DNA of 64,000 bases from contig NZ_WLYX01000001.1 of assembly GCF_009707705.1 (NCBI RefSeq), positions 620,001-684,000 of the forward strand, in the 5' to 3' direction. Every line of letters begins with the position of its first letter. The stretch's first letter is position 1. The DNA comes from Paludibacterium denitrificans. GTDB taxonomy: Bacteria; Pseudomonadota; Gammaproteobacteria; Burkholderiales; Chromobacteriaceae. Shown here piece after piece: positions 25,460-36,151 of the stretch. The notes below the pieces were generated by a model that saw only the letters and a program-made list of their open reading frames with translations, had not been told where the DNA came from and made no database searches. A program made the translations under genes and the position numbers.

Positions 25460-27042
25460 ATGGATAAAATCCTCATTCTTGATTTCGGCTCGCAAGTGAC
25501 CCAACTGATTGCCCGCCGCGTACGCGAAGCCCACGTTTACTGTGAGCTGCACTCTTTCGACATGCCGATCGATGACATCCGCGCCTTCAACCCCAAGGCC
25601 ATCATCCTGTCTGGCGGCCCCAACTCGGTGTATGAATCCGACTACCAGGCCGACCCGGCACTGTTTGAGCTGGGCGTACCGGTCTTGGGCATTTGCTACG
25701 GCATGCAGTTCATGGCACAAAGCCCGGGCGGCAAGGTTGAAGCGGGCGACAAGCGTGAATTCGGCTATGCCGAAATCCGCGCACGCCACCACTCCAAGCT
25801 GCTGGAAGGCCTGCAAGACCGCCTCAGCGACGCCGGCGAAGGCTTCCTCGACGTCTGGATGAGCCACGGCGACAAGGTGAGCAGCCTGCCCGCCGGTTTC
25901 CACGTGATTGCCGATACGCCGTCCTGCCCGGTAGCCGCCATGGCCGACGAAGAACGCGGCTTCTACGGCGTTCAGTTCCATCCCGAAGTCACCCACACCA
26001 AACGCGGCACCGAGATGCTGCACCGCTTCGTTCTGGCAGTAGCTTGACTGCAAACCCAGCTGGACCATGCCGAACTACATCGACGAAGCCGTGAAGAAAA
26101 TTCGCGAACAAGTGGGCAACGACGAGGTAATCCTCGGCTTGTCCGGTGGTGTGGATAGCTCGGTTGCCGCCGCGCTGATCCACCGCGCGATTGGCGATCA
26201 GCTGACCTGCGTCTTTGTCGACCATGGCCTGCTGCGCCTGAATGAAGGCCAGATGGTGATGGACATGTTTGCCAAAAACCCGGGCGTAAAGGTCATCCAT
26301 GTTGATGCCACTGCACAGTTCATGGGCAAGCTTGCTGTTCGAGACCGATCCGGAGAAAAAACGCAAGATCATCGGCGCCGAATTTGTCGAGGTATTCCGG
26401 GCGGAATCAGCCAAGCTGACCAACGCCAAATGGCTGGCTCAAGGCACCATCTACCCGGACGTGATCGAATCCGCTTGCGCCAAGACCAAGAAGGCTCACA
26501 CCATCAAGAGCCACCACAATGTGGGTGGCTTGCCGGAAGACATGAACCTCAAGCTGCTGGAGCCGCTGCGCGAGCTGTTCAAGGATGAAGTGCGCCAACT
26601 GGGCGTGGCACTCGGCCTGCCGCATGACATGGTGTATCGCCACCCCTTCCCGGGCCCGGGCCCGGGCGTGCGGATTCTCGGCGAGGTCAAAGCCGAATAC
26701 GCCAGCCTGCTGCAACGTGCTGACGCCATTTTTATCGAAGAATTGCGCAACACCATCGACGAGAAAACCGGTAAAAGCTGGTATGACCTCACCAGCCGGG
26801 CCTTTGCCGTGTTCCTGCCGGTAAAATCGGTTGGCGTGATGGGCGATGGCCGCACTTACGAATGGGTCGTAGCTCTGCGTGCCGTCGTCACCAGTGACTT
26901 CATGACTGCTCACTGGGCCGAACTGCCCTACTCCCTGTTGGGCCGCACTTCCAACCGTATCATCAACGAAGTGCGCGGCATCAACCGCGTGGTTTACGAT
27001 GTGTCGGGCAAACCGCTTAAAGCAACGATTGAGTGGGAATAA
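25460..27042 (+). CDS. guaA: GMP synthase (glutamine-hydrolysing)
   Basis: Converts XMP to GMP; 528 residues after repair. N-terminal glutamine amidotransferase with the Cys in LGICYGMQF and the His/Glu in [12 protein letters not shown]-pyrophosphatase P-loop [13 protein letters not shown]-terminal dimerisation domain with [16 protein letters not shown] and a terminal IEWE. Two frameshifts, near 26044 (GTAGCTTGAC) and near 26330 (AAGCTTGCTG); both are expected GCTGG positions. A DUS-like repeat and a terminator follow. Confidence 0.96.
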
Positions 27043-27054
27043 CGCTCCGTCACG

Positions 27055-27065
27055 TTCGGCCAACC
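27055..27065 (-). repeat. DUS-like repeat (GGTTGGCCGAA)
   Basis: Exact 10-mer core plus one G on the minus strand, 13 bases after the guaA stop and just before its terminator. Confidence 0.8.
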
Positions 27066-27068
27066 CTC

Positions 27069-27093
27069 AAGCCCTGCTCATGCAGGGCTTTTT
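27069..27093 (+). terminator. Rho-independent terminator of guaA
   Basis: AAGCCCTGC/GCAGGGCTT stem with a seven-base loop, followed by T5. Confidence 0.9.
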
Positions 27094-27242
27094 GCTGCCC
27101 CGTATCATGCGGATTAGACAGATGGGTTTGACGCGGCCGCATCAGTTTGTTAGGGTCAAGACAGGTAGAACACATCCCGCTGGTCTATAGGAACAAGGGA
27201 TACAGTTCGCTTTGTCATTTACGTTTTCCAAGGAGGTTTGCC

Positions 27243-27559
27243 ATGTCCGACGCTGCACTCAACCAAGAGAAAGAACAACTGCTGGAAGACGTTCGCCCGG
27301 TACTCACCAGCACGGAAACCCTGCTGGGCGCCTCCACGGATGAAGGTGGCGAAAAGGCCAAAGAATTGCGCAAGCGTGTGACTGAAAACCTGCAAGTGGC
27401 CAAGGCTCGCCTGGTTCAGGCAGAACAGGCGATTGTGGGCAAGGCCAAGGTTGCCGCCAAGGTTACCGATCAGTATGTGCATGAAAACCCGTGGAAATCG
27501 ATTGGTATTGCTGCTTAAGCGTAGGCTTCCTGCTGGGTTTGCTGGTTTCCCGCCGCTAA
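27243..27559 (+). CDS. yqjD: DUF883 (YqjD/ElaB) membrane-anchored ribosome-associated protein
   Basis: 104 residues after repair. Helical N-terminus, then the conserved VHENPWKSIGIAA, a terminal membrane helix GFLLGLLV and RR end, the DUF883 layout. E. coli relatives bind ribosomes at the inner membrane in stationary phase. GCTTAAGC at 27513-27520 replaces an expected GCCAGC (IAASVGFLLG) and creates a premature stop within the membrane helix. GGAGG lies seven bases upstream of the ATG. First gene of a yqjD-yqjE-yqjK-like operon. Confidence 0.9.
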
Positions 27560-27578
27560 TTGTCTGCCGATCTGACTG

Positions 27579-27966
27579 ATGACTGACTCTGTCACCCATA
27601 CACCCCGTCCGGGAACCCTGCGTTCCTTCATTGGCGGGGTGTTTTCGCTATTACTGACCCGCGCGGAACTGCTGTCGCTGGAAGCCGAAGAACAGAAAGA
27701 CCGTTTGCTGGCTACGCTGTTGCTGGGCGGCTTGGCGCTGGTGTGCTTGCTGCTGGGGTTGATGGCGATGTTGCTGGTGATTGTGCTGGTTACGGCTTAC
27801 CAGCTCACGGCCTCTGGTACTTGGGCTGATGGCTACCGGCTTATTGGGCAGCGGGGCCTTAGCTTTGCTGTGGTTGCGCTGGCAGTTGCGACGACAAGCC
27901 TCGCCTTTTGCCTGCACCTTATCCGAGGTGCGCAAGGACTGGGATGCGCTGAATGGACGGCATTAA
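27579..27966 (+). CDS. yqjE: YqjE-like inner-membrane protein (DUF1469, 'phage holin family')
   Basis: About 129 residues with two transmembrane helices (about 40-62 and 75-97). The C-terminus is SPFACTLSEVRKDWDALNGR, typical of DUF1469. Databases often call this family phage holin; here the yqjD and yqjK neighbours show it is the cellular YqjE, not a phage gene. A frameshift near 27804 (GGCTTACC, fits loss of GG from GCTGGTACC) is repaired to the frame ending at 27966. Confidence 0.85.
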
Positions 27967-27969
27967 ACC

Positions 27970-28249
27970 ATGACACCACATGATCGGGCCGTCAAAAAAC
28001 AGCTGTTACTGATGAAAGGCGAAGTTCTGCGCGTCAAGCTGCGCCCGGAGTTGGATGCGTTGCGCCGTCACCCGCTGGGTTTGGCTGGTGAAGGACTGAA
28101 AAGCCTGACGGCGGGCAGCAAACTCGGCAGCATGGTTGCTACGCTGGGGGGGGCTGTTTCCTGATAGCAAGCTGCGTCGCTGGCTACAATGGGGCACGCG
28201 TGCTTTTGTGCTATGGCAAGCGGGACGGCGCTTTTGGCCTCGTTCGTGA
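27970..28249 (+). CDS. YqjK-like small protein
   Basis: About 92 residues. A basic, helical N-terminal half includes KKQLLLMKGEVLRVKLRPEL, and after repair it ends RFWPRS. An eight-G run at 28146-28153 causes the apparent frameshift. It starts three bases after yqjE. YqjK family assignment rests mainly on position in the yqjD-yqjE-yqjK order and on size. Confidence 0.65.
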
Positions 28250-28346
28250 CGCGCCGCCAACACTGAATCTCTCCGCGGCCATTTCGGCCGTTAATCATAA
28301 GTGGCTCCTCCTGCTGATGCGGGTCACTGTCTGATCTGCGGCTTAG

Positions 28347-29132
<786 letters not shown>

Positions 29133-29136
<4 letters not shown>

Positions 29137-29796
29137 ACATGAAGTCCGTGTGGCTCCACTCTTGTGCACTCACGTTGATGGGCTTGCTTGGCAGCACCGT
29201 GGTAATGGCTGACGCCCCCGCAGAGGTGGCAGCGGCCAGCCTGATTCTGCAAGCACAGACCGATGGGCCGTTACAACCGACCCAGCCCAATACCTTGCAT
29301 TACGGCACCCCGTGGATACGGGTGGGCATCAAATCGCAAACACTGGTGTTATTTGACCCATGGGGCCGGGAGCAGCGTCACTATGTGGTATCCACCGCGC
29401 GTAACGGTGTCGGTGAGCGCGTCAACAGCTACCAGACGCCGCGTGGCTGGCACAAAGTTTGCGAAAAAATAGGCGACGGGGCGGAAGCCAATACCATCAT
29501 CTTCCGGCGCAAGGTGACGCCATGGAAGTACACCGCTCAATTACACGCCGAATATCCCAACAAGGACTGGATACTGAGCCGCATCCTTTGGCTGTGTGGC
29601 GAAGAACCGGGCAAAAATCAGGGGGGTGAAGTGGACAGTTACGACCGCGCCATTTATATCCACGGTGCTAAGCGAACACGTGCAATGGGGTGTCCCAACC
29701 TCATTGGGCTGTGTGCGCATGCAAAACGGCGATGTGATTGAACTTTTTAACAACACCAGCCTTGGCATCGATGTGCTGATTGACGAGAACGCCTGA
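29133..29796 (+). CDS. Secreted L,D-transpeptidase (YkuD) family protein
   Basis: About 220 residues with an N-terminal signal peptide (residues 1-26, cleavage after VVMADA). The catalytic YkuD region includes IYIHGAS, then a gap and TSLGCVRMQNGDVIELF, with the Cys in SLGCVRM. Likely cross-links or modifies peptidoglycan in the periplasm. The frameshift at 29667-29673 (GCTAAGC for GCCAGC) falls between the conserved His and Cys. It is coupled to tadA by an ATGA overlap. Confidence 0.85.
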
Positions 29797-29798
29797 TC

Positions 29799-30206
29799 AT
29801 GAATCCCGCGCTGAACCTGACGACTCCGGCCCTGCTGTTTCCGGCTATTTCCCTGCTGTTACTGGCTTATACCAACCGTTTTCTCGGCCTCGCGGCCATT
29901 ATCCGTCATCTTTACGATGACTATCGCAAGTCTCGTGACCAGAAAATCCTGCGCCAGATTGGCAATTTGCGCACCCGTATCGCCCTGATCAAATGGATGC
30001 AATTCCTTGGCGTGGGCAGCCTGTTTTTGTGCGTGGTGGCGATGTTTCAGGTCTACACTGGCTGGCCTGTGCTGGCGCAACTGAGCTTTGGCATCAGTCT
30101 GCTGTTGATGATTGCATCGCTGGGAATCTCGCTGGCCGAACTGGTGATGTCGTCCGATGCGCTGAAGATATTGCTGTCCGATCTGGAAGCACAGAAGGAG
30201 GCTTGA
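29799..30206 (+). CDS. DUF2721 inner-membrane protein
   Basis: Intact, 135 residues. Three hydrophobic helices (about 10-26, 68-88, 94-115) with the basic loop DDYRKSRDQKILRQIGNLRTR, matching DUF2721 proteins of unknown function. It starts two bases after the transpeptidase stop; no enzyme motif. Confidence 0.8.
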   Translation: MNPALNLTTPALLFPAISLLLLAYTNRFLGLAAIIRHLYDDYRKSRDQKILRQIGNLRTRIALIKWMQFLGVGSLFLCVVAMFQVYTGWPVLAQLSFGISLLLMIASLGISLAELVMSSDALKILLSDLEAQKEA

Positions 30207-30272
30207 ACCGCACCAGCCCTCTTTGGCCCGATGTCGTCACGGCCAAGGAGCGGCTTCATGCAGGGCAATGAT

Positions 30273-30285
30273 TTCGGCCAACCTT
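30273..30285 (-). repeat. DUS-like repeat (AAGGTTGGCCGAA)
   Basis: Exact 13-mer between the convergent ends of the DUF2721 gene and the methyltransferase gene. Confidence 0.85.
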
Positions 30286-30307
30286 GTAAGTCAGGCCGAC
30301 ACACGGT

Positions 30308-31065
30308 TTACAGGGGTTTCCGCCCGGCAATAACATGCAGCGGCATGGTCACCTGACGTATCAACAGTGGGCTGCCCCACGCCCGCATGATCTGATCCTG
30401 AGCATCATCCAGCACGCCCGAGCCCGGGCTTTGCATGCACAACTTGGTGGCCGACCGGTACGTAAATAGCCCAGCAACTGGGATAAGTCCCACTGCATGC
30501 TGATGACAAACTGGGGCGGGGGTACGGCTGGCAGATGACAGCCCACTTCCCGATACCCATCCCAGAGTAAACGGCTACAACTGGACCAGAACGGCCGCAC
30601 AATCGACAGATACACCTTGGCGGCCTGATCAATTTCCGGCGTCACGGAAAACCAGTCATAGCCCCACGCGGCAAAGACACCACCGGGTTTGAGCACCCGT
30701 TCCAGCTCTGGCCAGAAACGGGGGTAGTCGAACCAGTGCAACGACTGCGCGACGGTAACCAACTCGAATACCTCGTCATCAAATGGCGTTTGCTCCGCCG
30801 GGCATTCCCGATAGAACACGCGCGGATGATGCTCCGCGGCGGCCAGTTGATTGGGATTGATATCGGTAGCGTCGACCCGGGCAAAGCTCTGCCCCAACCG
30901 GCAAGCCGTCTGCCCGGTTCCGGTCGCGCAATCCCACGCCCGCTGTTTCACCGGACATAACGACTCCAGCCAGGCAAACAGGGCTTCCGGATAGTGCGGA
31001 CGATAACGGGCATACTGCTCGGAATGCAGGTCAAACGTGGCGATAGCTATTGCTCGAGGATCCAT
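30308..31065 (-). CDS. Class I SAM-dependent methyltransferase
   Basis: About 252 residues. SAM-binding motif I DCATGTGQTACRLG, acidic motif II DATDINPNQL, then VTVAQSLHWFDYPRFWPELE and RVLKPGGVFAAWGYDWF, as in the YcgJ/UbiE-like methyltransferase_11 family. Substrate unknown. A frameshift near 30456 (GTACCGGTCGG for GTACCTGGTCGG, minus strand) separates the C-terminal 50 residues. ATG at 31065 is preferred; an upstream extension to 31134 is less family-like. Confidence 0.82.
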
Positions 31066-31145
31066 TCTGGCTATCCAGTTTTGCGCCACATGCGCGATGC
31101 TAAAGACATTAAATCTATCGCCAGCAAAACACAAGCTAAAACCAT

Positions 31146-31169
31146 TAAATTTAATTAGAATTAAATTTA
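31146..31169. repeat. AT-only perfect inverted repeat
   Basis: TAAATTTAATT and AATTAAATTTA are exact reverse complements around AG, in the gap between the methyltransferase start and the DUF188 gene end. A possible operator, or simply an AT-rich promoter element. Confidence 0.4.
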
Positions 31170-31237
31170 TATATCAAATAACTTGATAGAAAGCCTTCCT
31201 GCCCATCGTCCACCTCCGCGCGGCTCGGGACCATCCA

Positions 31238-31687
31238 TCAAGCAGAATGGTGGGCGAGCCAATGATCGAGCTGGCGGGCAAACGCCTGACGATCGGCCTG
31301 CGAAAGCGCATCCGGGCCGCCCGTATGCACCCCGCTGCCACGCAAGGTATCCATGAAGTCACGCATGGTCAGCTGCGCGGCAATGGTTTCTGGTGAGTAG
31401 ACCTCTCCTCGCCAGTTTAGTGCCGCAGCGCCCTTGGCCAGCACTTCGGCCGCCAGCGGAATGTCTGCGGTCACCACCAGATCATGCTCGGCAGTGCGCC
31501 GCACGATTTCGTTGTCGGCCACATCAAAGCCCTTGGACACTTGCAAGGTGCGGATGGAGGGCGCGGCGGGAACATTAACCGGCCGATTGGCAACAAATGT
31601 CACCGGAACTCCGGTGCGCTGTGCCGCACGGCACAGTACTTCGCGGATCACCCCGGGGCAGGCATCCGCATCAACCCAAATCACCAT
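31238..31687 (-). CDS. yaiI: DUF188/YaiI-family PIN-like protein
   Basis: 149 residues starting [18 protein letters not shown], with [16 protein letters not shown] and [17 protein letters not shown]. These are the signatures of the YaiI/YqxD (UPF0178) family, a PIN-domain-like fold with conserved acidic residues. Molecular role unproven. The start at 31687 is chosen by the VDADACP motif position. Confidence 0.92.
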   Translation of the reverse strand: MVIWVDADACPGVIREVLCRAAQRTGVPVTFVANRPVNVPAAPSIRTLQVSKGFDVADNEIVRRTAEHDLVVTADIPLAAEVLAKGAAALNWRGEVYSPETIAAQLTMRDFMDTLRGSGVHTGGPDALSQADRQAFARQLDHWLAHHSA

Positions 31688-31751
31688 CCTGTTTCTTTCA
31701 CGGTAACAAAGCAGGAGCAAGCCTACCCGAATCCTGCCTTAATCGCCGAAC

Positions 31752-31764
31752 AAGGTTGGCCGAA
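31752..31764 (+). repeat. DUS-like repeat (AAGGTTGGCCGAA)
   Basis: Exact 13-mer downstream of the transporter terminator and upstream of yaiI. Confidence 0.85.
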
Positions 31765-31786
31765 AACGTCAGAAAACATTGGCGCT

Positions 31787-31822
31787 AACAAAAAAGCGCA
31801 CGGCCATCACAGCCATGCGCTT
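31787..31822 (-). terminator. Rho-independent terminator of the SLC13-type transporter
   Basis: On the minus strand, AAAGCGCA and TGCGCTTT form a stem (with an inner GGC-rich part), followed by T6. Confidence 0.8.
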
Positions 31823-31843
31823 TGGCAAGCCAACCCTCCAGAC

Positions 31844-33335
31844 TCAGAGCAGGCCCAGCAACGACCACCAGCTGACTGCAAACAGCAGCAGTAACAGATA
31901 GCCAATTCCGGTCAGCCACAGGCCAACCTGAGTAAACTGGCGTGACGTAAAGGTTTCGGTGCCCGGGCACACCATGTTCTGTGGTGCATTGATCGGCAGT
32001 ACAAACCCGAAGCTGACGGTAAAAGCCAGCAACATGGCAATACCGGGGCCATTGATGGGGCCGGGCAAGCCAGCGAGCACGCTGACCATGATCGGCATCA
32101 GTGCGGCGGTCAGCGCGGTGGCACTGGCAAAGCCCAAGTGAATCAGAATCAGGAAGGCGCTAAGCACGGCAAATACGCCCAAGCCCGACAGCGTATCCAG
32201 ATGCAGGCTGCTCACCACCAGCGTGGACAGCCACGTGGCGGCCTTGGTATCGAGCAAAGCGGTTCCCAAACTGATCCCCACGCCAAACACCACCACGGTG
32301 CCCCACGGAATACGTTTTTGCGCGTCACTCCAGCTCATGACCCCCACACCCGGCAGCATCATCAGCGCAATCCCGGCCACCGTACTGGAAGCGGTATCAA
32401 TATGGTGCAGCTTGCCTTCGGTCGCCCACAGCGCCAGCAGCACCAAGGAGATAGTCAGCAAGCGTTTTTCCGCGCCGGTCATCGCACCCAAGCCCAGATA
32501 ATCGTTGCGAATGGCTTCACGTCCGCCCGGAATGTCTTCGATTTCCGGCGGCATCAGACGGCGCACAACAAAATACAGCGCCACCGACATCGCCAGACTC
32601 CATGGCGCACCAGCGAGAAACCACTGAGTCCAGGTCAAGGCATGGCCAGCACCGAACGCTTTTTCGATAAACCCGCGCGACAGCAAGTTTTGCGCGGCCG
32701 AAGTGAGAATCCCCACGTTCCAGATGCTGGTTGCCTGCGCGATGGTAATCATCGACGAGGCTGCCAGCGGGCCTTTGCGATCCAGCTTCAGCGAGGCAAT
32801 CCCACCCAGCATGATCGGCACCACACAGGCGGTACGCGCCGTGGCACTGGGCACAATGAAGCTCAACAGAATGGTCACGGCAATGGAGCTGATCAGCACC
32901 TTCCGCCCCCCAGCGCCGATACGCGACATGGTAAACAGCGCCAGCCGCTTATCCAGCCCGGTATGGGTCATCGCCGCGGCGATGAACAAGGCCGCCGCCA
33001 CTAGGGCCAGCCCGGAGTTGGCAAAGCCGGAAAGCGCCAGTTTCAACGCTTTGTCCGTACCCAGCAGTTTTTCCGGGTGCAAGACATCCGGCGACATGCC
33101 CACACTGAAAATGATGAACACTGCGATCAGAATGGAACTGACGGTGTAATCCAGCGCCTCGCTGATCCAGATGATCACGGCAAAGGCCAGAATCGCCAGC
33201 ATGTGGTGGCTAAACTTGTGGCAGCGTACCGGCAAGAGGCAAGGCTTCGATGGCGCCAGCAGCGAGCAACGCCAAGAGCGCACCCCAGAAGGTGGCAGGT
33301 TTCAGGCCTGCCACAGCGGGTAGATGGAACGACAT
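31844..33335 (-). CDS. DASS/SLC13-family anion (dicarboxylate) transporter
   Basis: About 496 residues with a dozen hydrophobic helices. SLC13-type signatures: SFIVPSATARTACVVPIM near the first substrate site, TSAAQNLLSRGF, and near the end FVLPINAPQNMVCPG. It probably imports C4-dicarboxylates, citrate or sulfate with sodium. The real start is ATG at 33335 (MSFHLPAVAGLKPATFWGAL). GTTTAGC on the minus strand at 33209-33215, expected GCCAGC, makes a false stop about 40 residues in. Confidence 0.85.
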
Positions 33336-33640
33336 GATGTCTCCTTTACAGGATGTGTGCACGGACCCGCCGCCGCATAGTTTGCGACACGGTAATCAGC
33401 CATACGCAATAGGTAACACTGATCAATCCGGCTATTTTTTTAAATAACTTAATTCATTATAGGAACAGATGTTGGTAATAGCTTGATCCGTATCAACAGA
33501 GAACTTCACGTCGTCCCGTGAAGGATCGCCCTCTTCCTCATCGCACACGCCCATGTGGCGGCGCGCGGTAGCATTACAGGTGAATACCGTGTTTTTCGCC
33601 TAAAGTAACAGTTGATCTCACCCCCTCAGGAGACGGCGAC
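33336..33640. other. Intergenic region with divergent promoters
   Basis: 305 bases between the transporter and the DJ-1 gene. It holds an AT-rich stretch (33430-33470) that could carry promoters and GGAGACGG just before the DJ-1 start. No gene seen. Confidence 0.4.
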
Positions 33641-34205
33641 ATGAGCAAACACATCTTGAGCATTTGCGGCGATTACGTGGAAGACTACGAACTGATGGTG
33701 CCGTTTCAGGCACTGCAGGCGATGGGACACAGCGTGGAGGCGGCCTGCCCGGGCAAGCACGCTGGCGAACAGATACGGACGGCGATTCATGATTTCGAAG
33801 GCGCGCAAACCTATAGCGAAAAACCCGGCCACAACTTCACCCTGAATGCCGATTTTGCCACGCTGGAACTGGACCGTTACGATGCGCTGCTGCTTCCCGG
33901 TGGCCGTGCACCGGAGTATCTGCGCCTGAACTTGCAGGTGTTGTCCTGCGTGCGCCATTTTGTTGATAACCACAAACCCATCGCCGCCATCTGCCATGGT
34001 GCGCAAATCCTGACAGCGGCGGATGCGGTGCGTGGCAAACAGGTTTCGGCCTATCCAGCCTGTGCGCCGGAAGTGCGTCAGGCAGGGGGAAGTTACGTCG
34101 AATTGCCCATGACCGGCGCCATCACGGACGGGCTGCTGGTAACAGCACCGGCATGGCTAAGCACATCCGGCCCGGCTGGCCCAATTCCACGCCTTGCTGA
34201 GTTAA
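33641..34205 (+). CDS. DJ-1/PfpI family protein
   Basis: About 187 residues. The nucleophile Cys lies in the elbow AAICHGAQ, the Glu in [29 protein letters not shown] is also diagnostic of PfpI/DJ-1-like proteins (deglycase, protease or glyoxalase-type chemistry; not resolvable here). GCTAAGC at 34156-34162 in place of GCCAGC shifts the last 15 residues. The true end is TAA at 34203-34205, giving [17 protein letters not shown]. Confidence 0.87.
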
Positions 34206-34219
34206 TCCGCTTACAACAA

Positions 34220-34254
34220 AACAGCCCCGCTCCATGCAGGAGGCGGGGCTGTTG
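34220..34254. terminator. GC-rich hairpin after the DJ-1 gene
   Basis: AACAGCCCCGC/GCGGGGCTGTT stem with a 12-base loop between convergent genes. A minus-strand A-run (plus-strand AAAA before it) makes it best suited as the fumarase terminator. Confidence 0.65.
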
Positions 34255-34270
34255 TCAGCCTGATCCGGCC

Positions 34271-34283
34271 AAGGTTGGCCGAA
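34271..34283 (+). repeat. DUS-like repeat (AAGGTTGGCCGAA)
   Basis: Exact 13-mer between the convergent DJ-1 and fumarase ends. Confidence 0.85.
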
Positions 34284-34311
34284 AAGGCTGGCGGCTAAGC
34301 AGTAATCAGCT

Positions 34312-35839
34312 TCAGGCTTGGGCGACCGGAATCTTGCCGATCTTCACGCGCCATTCGGCCGGGCCGGTATTGTGTACGGAAGTGCCTTGCGAATCCACGG
34401 CCACCGTTACCGGCATGTCTTTCACTTCAAACTCGTAGATGGCTTCCATGCCAAGATCGTCAAAGGCCACCACCTTGGAGGTCTTGATCGCCTTGGACAC
34501 CAGATAAGCAGAACCGCCCACGGCCATCAGATAAACAGCCTTGTTGTCCTTGATGGCATCAATTGCCGTCGGGCCACGTTCGGCCTTGCCGATCATCCCC
34601 AGCAGGCCGGTTTGTTCCAGCATCTGACGGGTGAACTTGTCCATGCGCGTGGCGGTAGTCGGGCCTGCCGGGCCAACCACTTCGTCACGGACCGGATCAA
34701 CCGGGCCAACGTAGTAGATGAAGCGGTTGGTAAAGTCTACCGGCAGTTTTTCGCCCTTGTTGAGCATATCGACCATGCGCTTGTGAGCAGCATCGCGGCC
34801 GGTCAGGATCTTGCCGTTGAGCAACAACACATCGCCCGGCTGCCAGCTTTGTACTTCTTCCGGCGTAATGGTGTCGAGGTTGACGCGCTTGCCGTTGCTC
34901 GGGTTGTAGGTGATGTCCGGCCAGTCTTCCAGTTTCGGAGCTTCCAGTTTGGCCGGGCCAGTGCCGTCCAGATGGAATTCCACGTGACGGGTGGCGGCGC
35001 AGTTCGGGATCATGGCAACCGGCAGGCTGGCAGCGTGCGTCGGGTAGTCCATGATCTTGACGTCCAGCACCGTGGTCAGGCCACCCAGGCCTTGTGCGCC
35101 AATGCCCAGCGCATTGACTTTTTCCAGCAGTTCCAGACGCAGCTCTTCCACGCGGGTCAGGGTTTCGCCACGGGCGGCTTTTTCTTTTACCAGATGGATA
35201 TCCACCGGCGCCATCAGGCTTTCCTTGGCCATCACCATGGCTTTTTCCGGCGTACCGCCGATACCGATCCCCAGAATGCCCGGAGGACACCAGCTAAGCG
35301 CCCATGGTCGGCACGGTTTTCAGTACCCAGTCGACGATGCTGTCAGACGGGTTGAGGGCGTAGAACTTGGATTTGTTTTCCGAGCCACCGCCCTTGGCGG
35401 CACAGGTCACTTCGACCTGATCGCCTTCGACGATCTCGTAGTGCACCACGGCAGGGGTGTTGTCCTTGGTGTTCTGACGTTTGCCAGCCGGATCGCGCAG
35501 TACCGAAGCACGCAGTTTGTTATCCGGGTTGGTGTAGGCACGGCGTACGCCTTCATTGACCATTTCCTGAACGCTCATCGTGGCATCCCACTGCACGTTC
35601 ATGCCGACTTTCAGGAACACCACGGCAATACCGGTATCCTGACAGATCGGACGATGGCCTTCGGCACACATGCGGCTGTTGACCAGAATCTGCGCCATGG
35701 CATCTTTGGCGGCCGGGCTTTCTTCATGCAGATAAGCCTGGTACAGCGCGTCGATATAGTCCTTGGGATGGTAATAACTGATGAACTGGAAAGCATCGGC
35801 GATGCTCTGGATGAAATCGTCCTGACGGATCGTGGTCAT
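34312..35839 (-). CDS. Class I (iron-sulfur) fumarate hydratase
   Basis: Hydrates fumarate to malate in the TCA cycle; 508 residues after repair. It fuses the TtdA-like alpha part ([17 protein letters not shown], a cluster-ligand Cys) and the TtdB-like beta part ([20 protein letters not shown], then TRMDKF). Further Cys ligands are expected in [14 protein letters not shown] and [13 protein letters not shown]. The only break is GCTAAGC at 35293-35299 (minus GCTTAGC), expected GCCAGC (TMGASWCPPG), which places a stop exactly at the alpha/beta junction. It could be mistaken for two subunits. Confidence 0.94.
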
Positions 35840-36151
35840 TAAGTGTCTCCAGCGTGCTGCATTGAGAAGTGTGGCCGCTATTTTAAGGACTTACGCGCGA
35901 TGGTTCTAGCCCAATTAACGGTAAAGGCTGATAAAGCCGTGTCCGATCATGCCCAGCTACGGCCAGCGGCGCAGCACGGCCCAACCGCCGGACGCTATCG
36001 CCAGCCCGCCTGCACGCAGGCGTTGCAGTAGCCTGCCATGCCATCTGGGTGTAGTGTTTACACAGGTCATCATGACCGCCACGGATCTGCCATAGAAGCA
36101 AATCCAGTCTGGCGGGATCTCACCCGTTAGCCTTCATTCAGGCCAGCCATC
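35840..36151. other. 312-base gap upstream of the mgtA-like gene
   Basis: GC-rich gap between divergent fumarase and mgtA-like genes. A minus-strand open frame at 35883-36101 (LLWQIRGGHDDLCKHYTQMA near its start) has plausible codon content but no RBS I trust and no family I recognise. The plus strand could form an mgtA leader; I cannot identify a known magnesium riboswitch. Confidence 0.35.

Noticed and set aside
27579..27966. Phage holin and hence prophage remnant
   Set aside because: DUF1469 is misnamed; yqjD and yqjK-like neighbours show the cellular yqjDEK set, and no phage gene is near.
34312..35839. Two-subunit fumarase/tartrate dehydratase (TtdA plus TtdB)
   Set aside because: The break falls at a GCTAAGC error string and repair gives one continuous class I fumarase of normal length.
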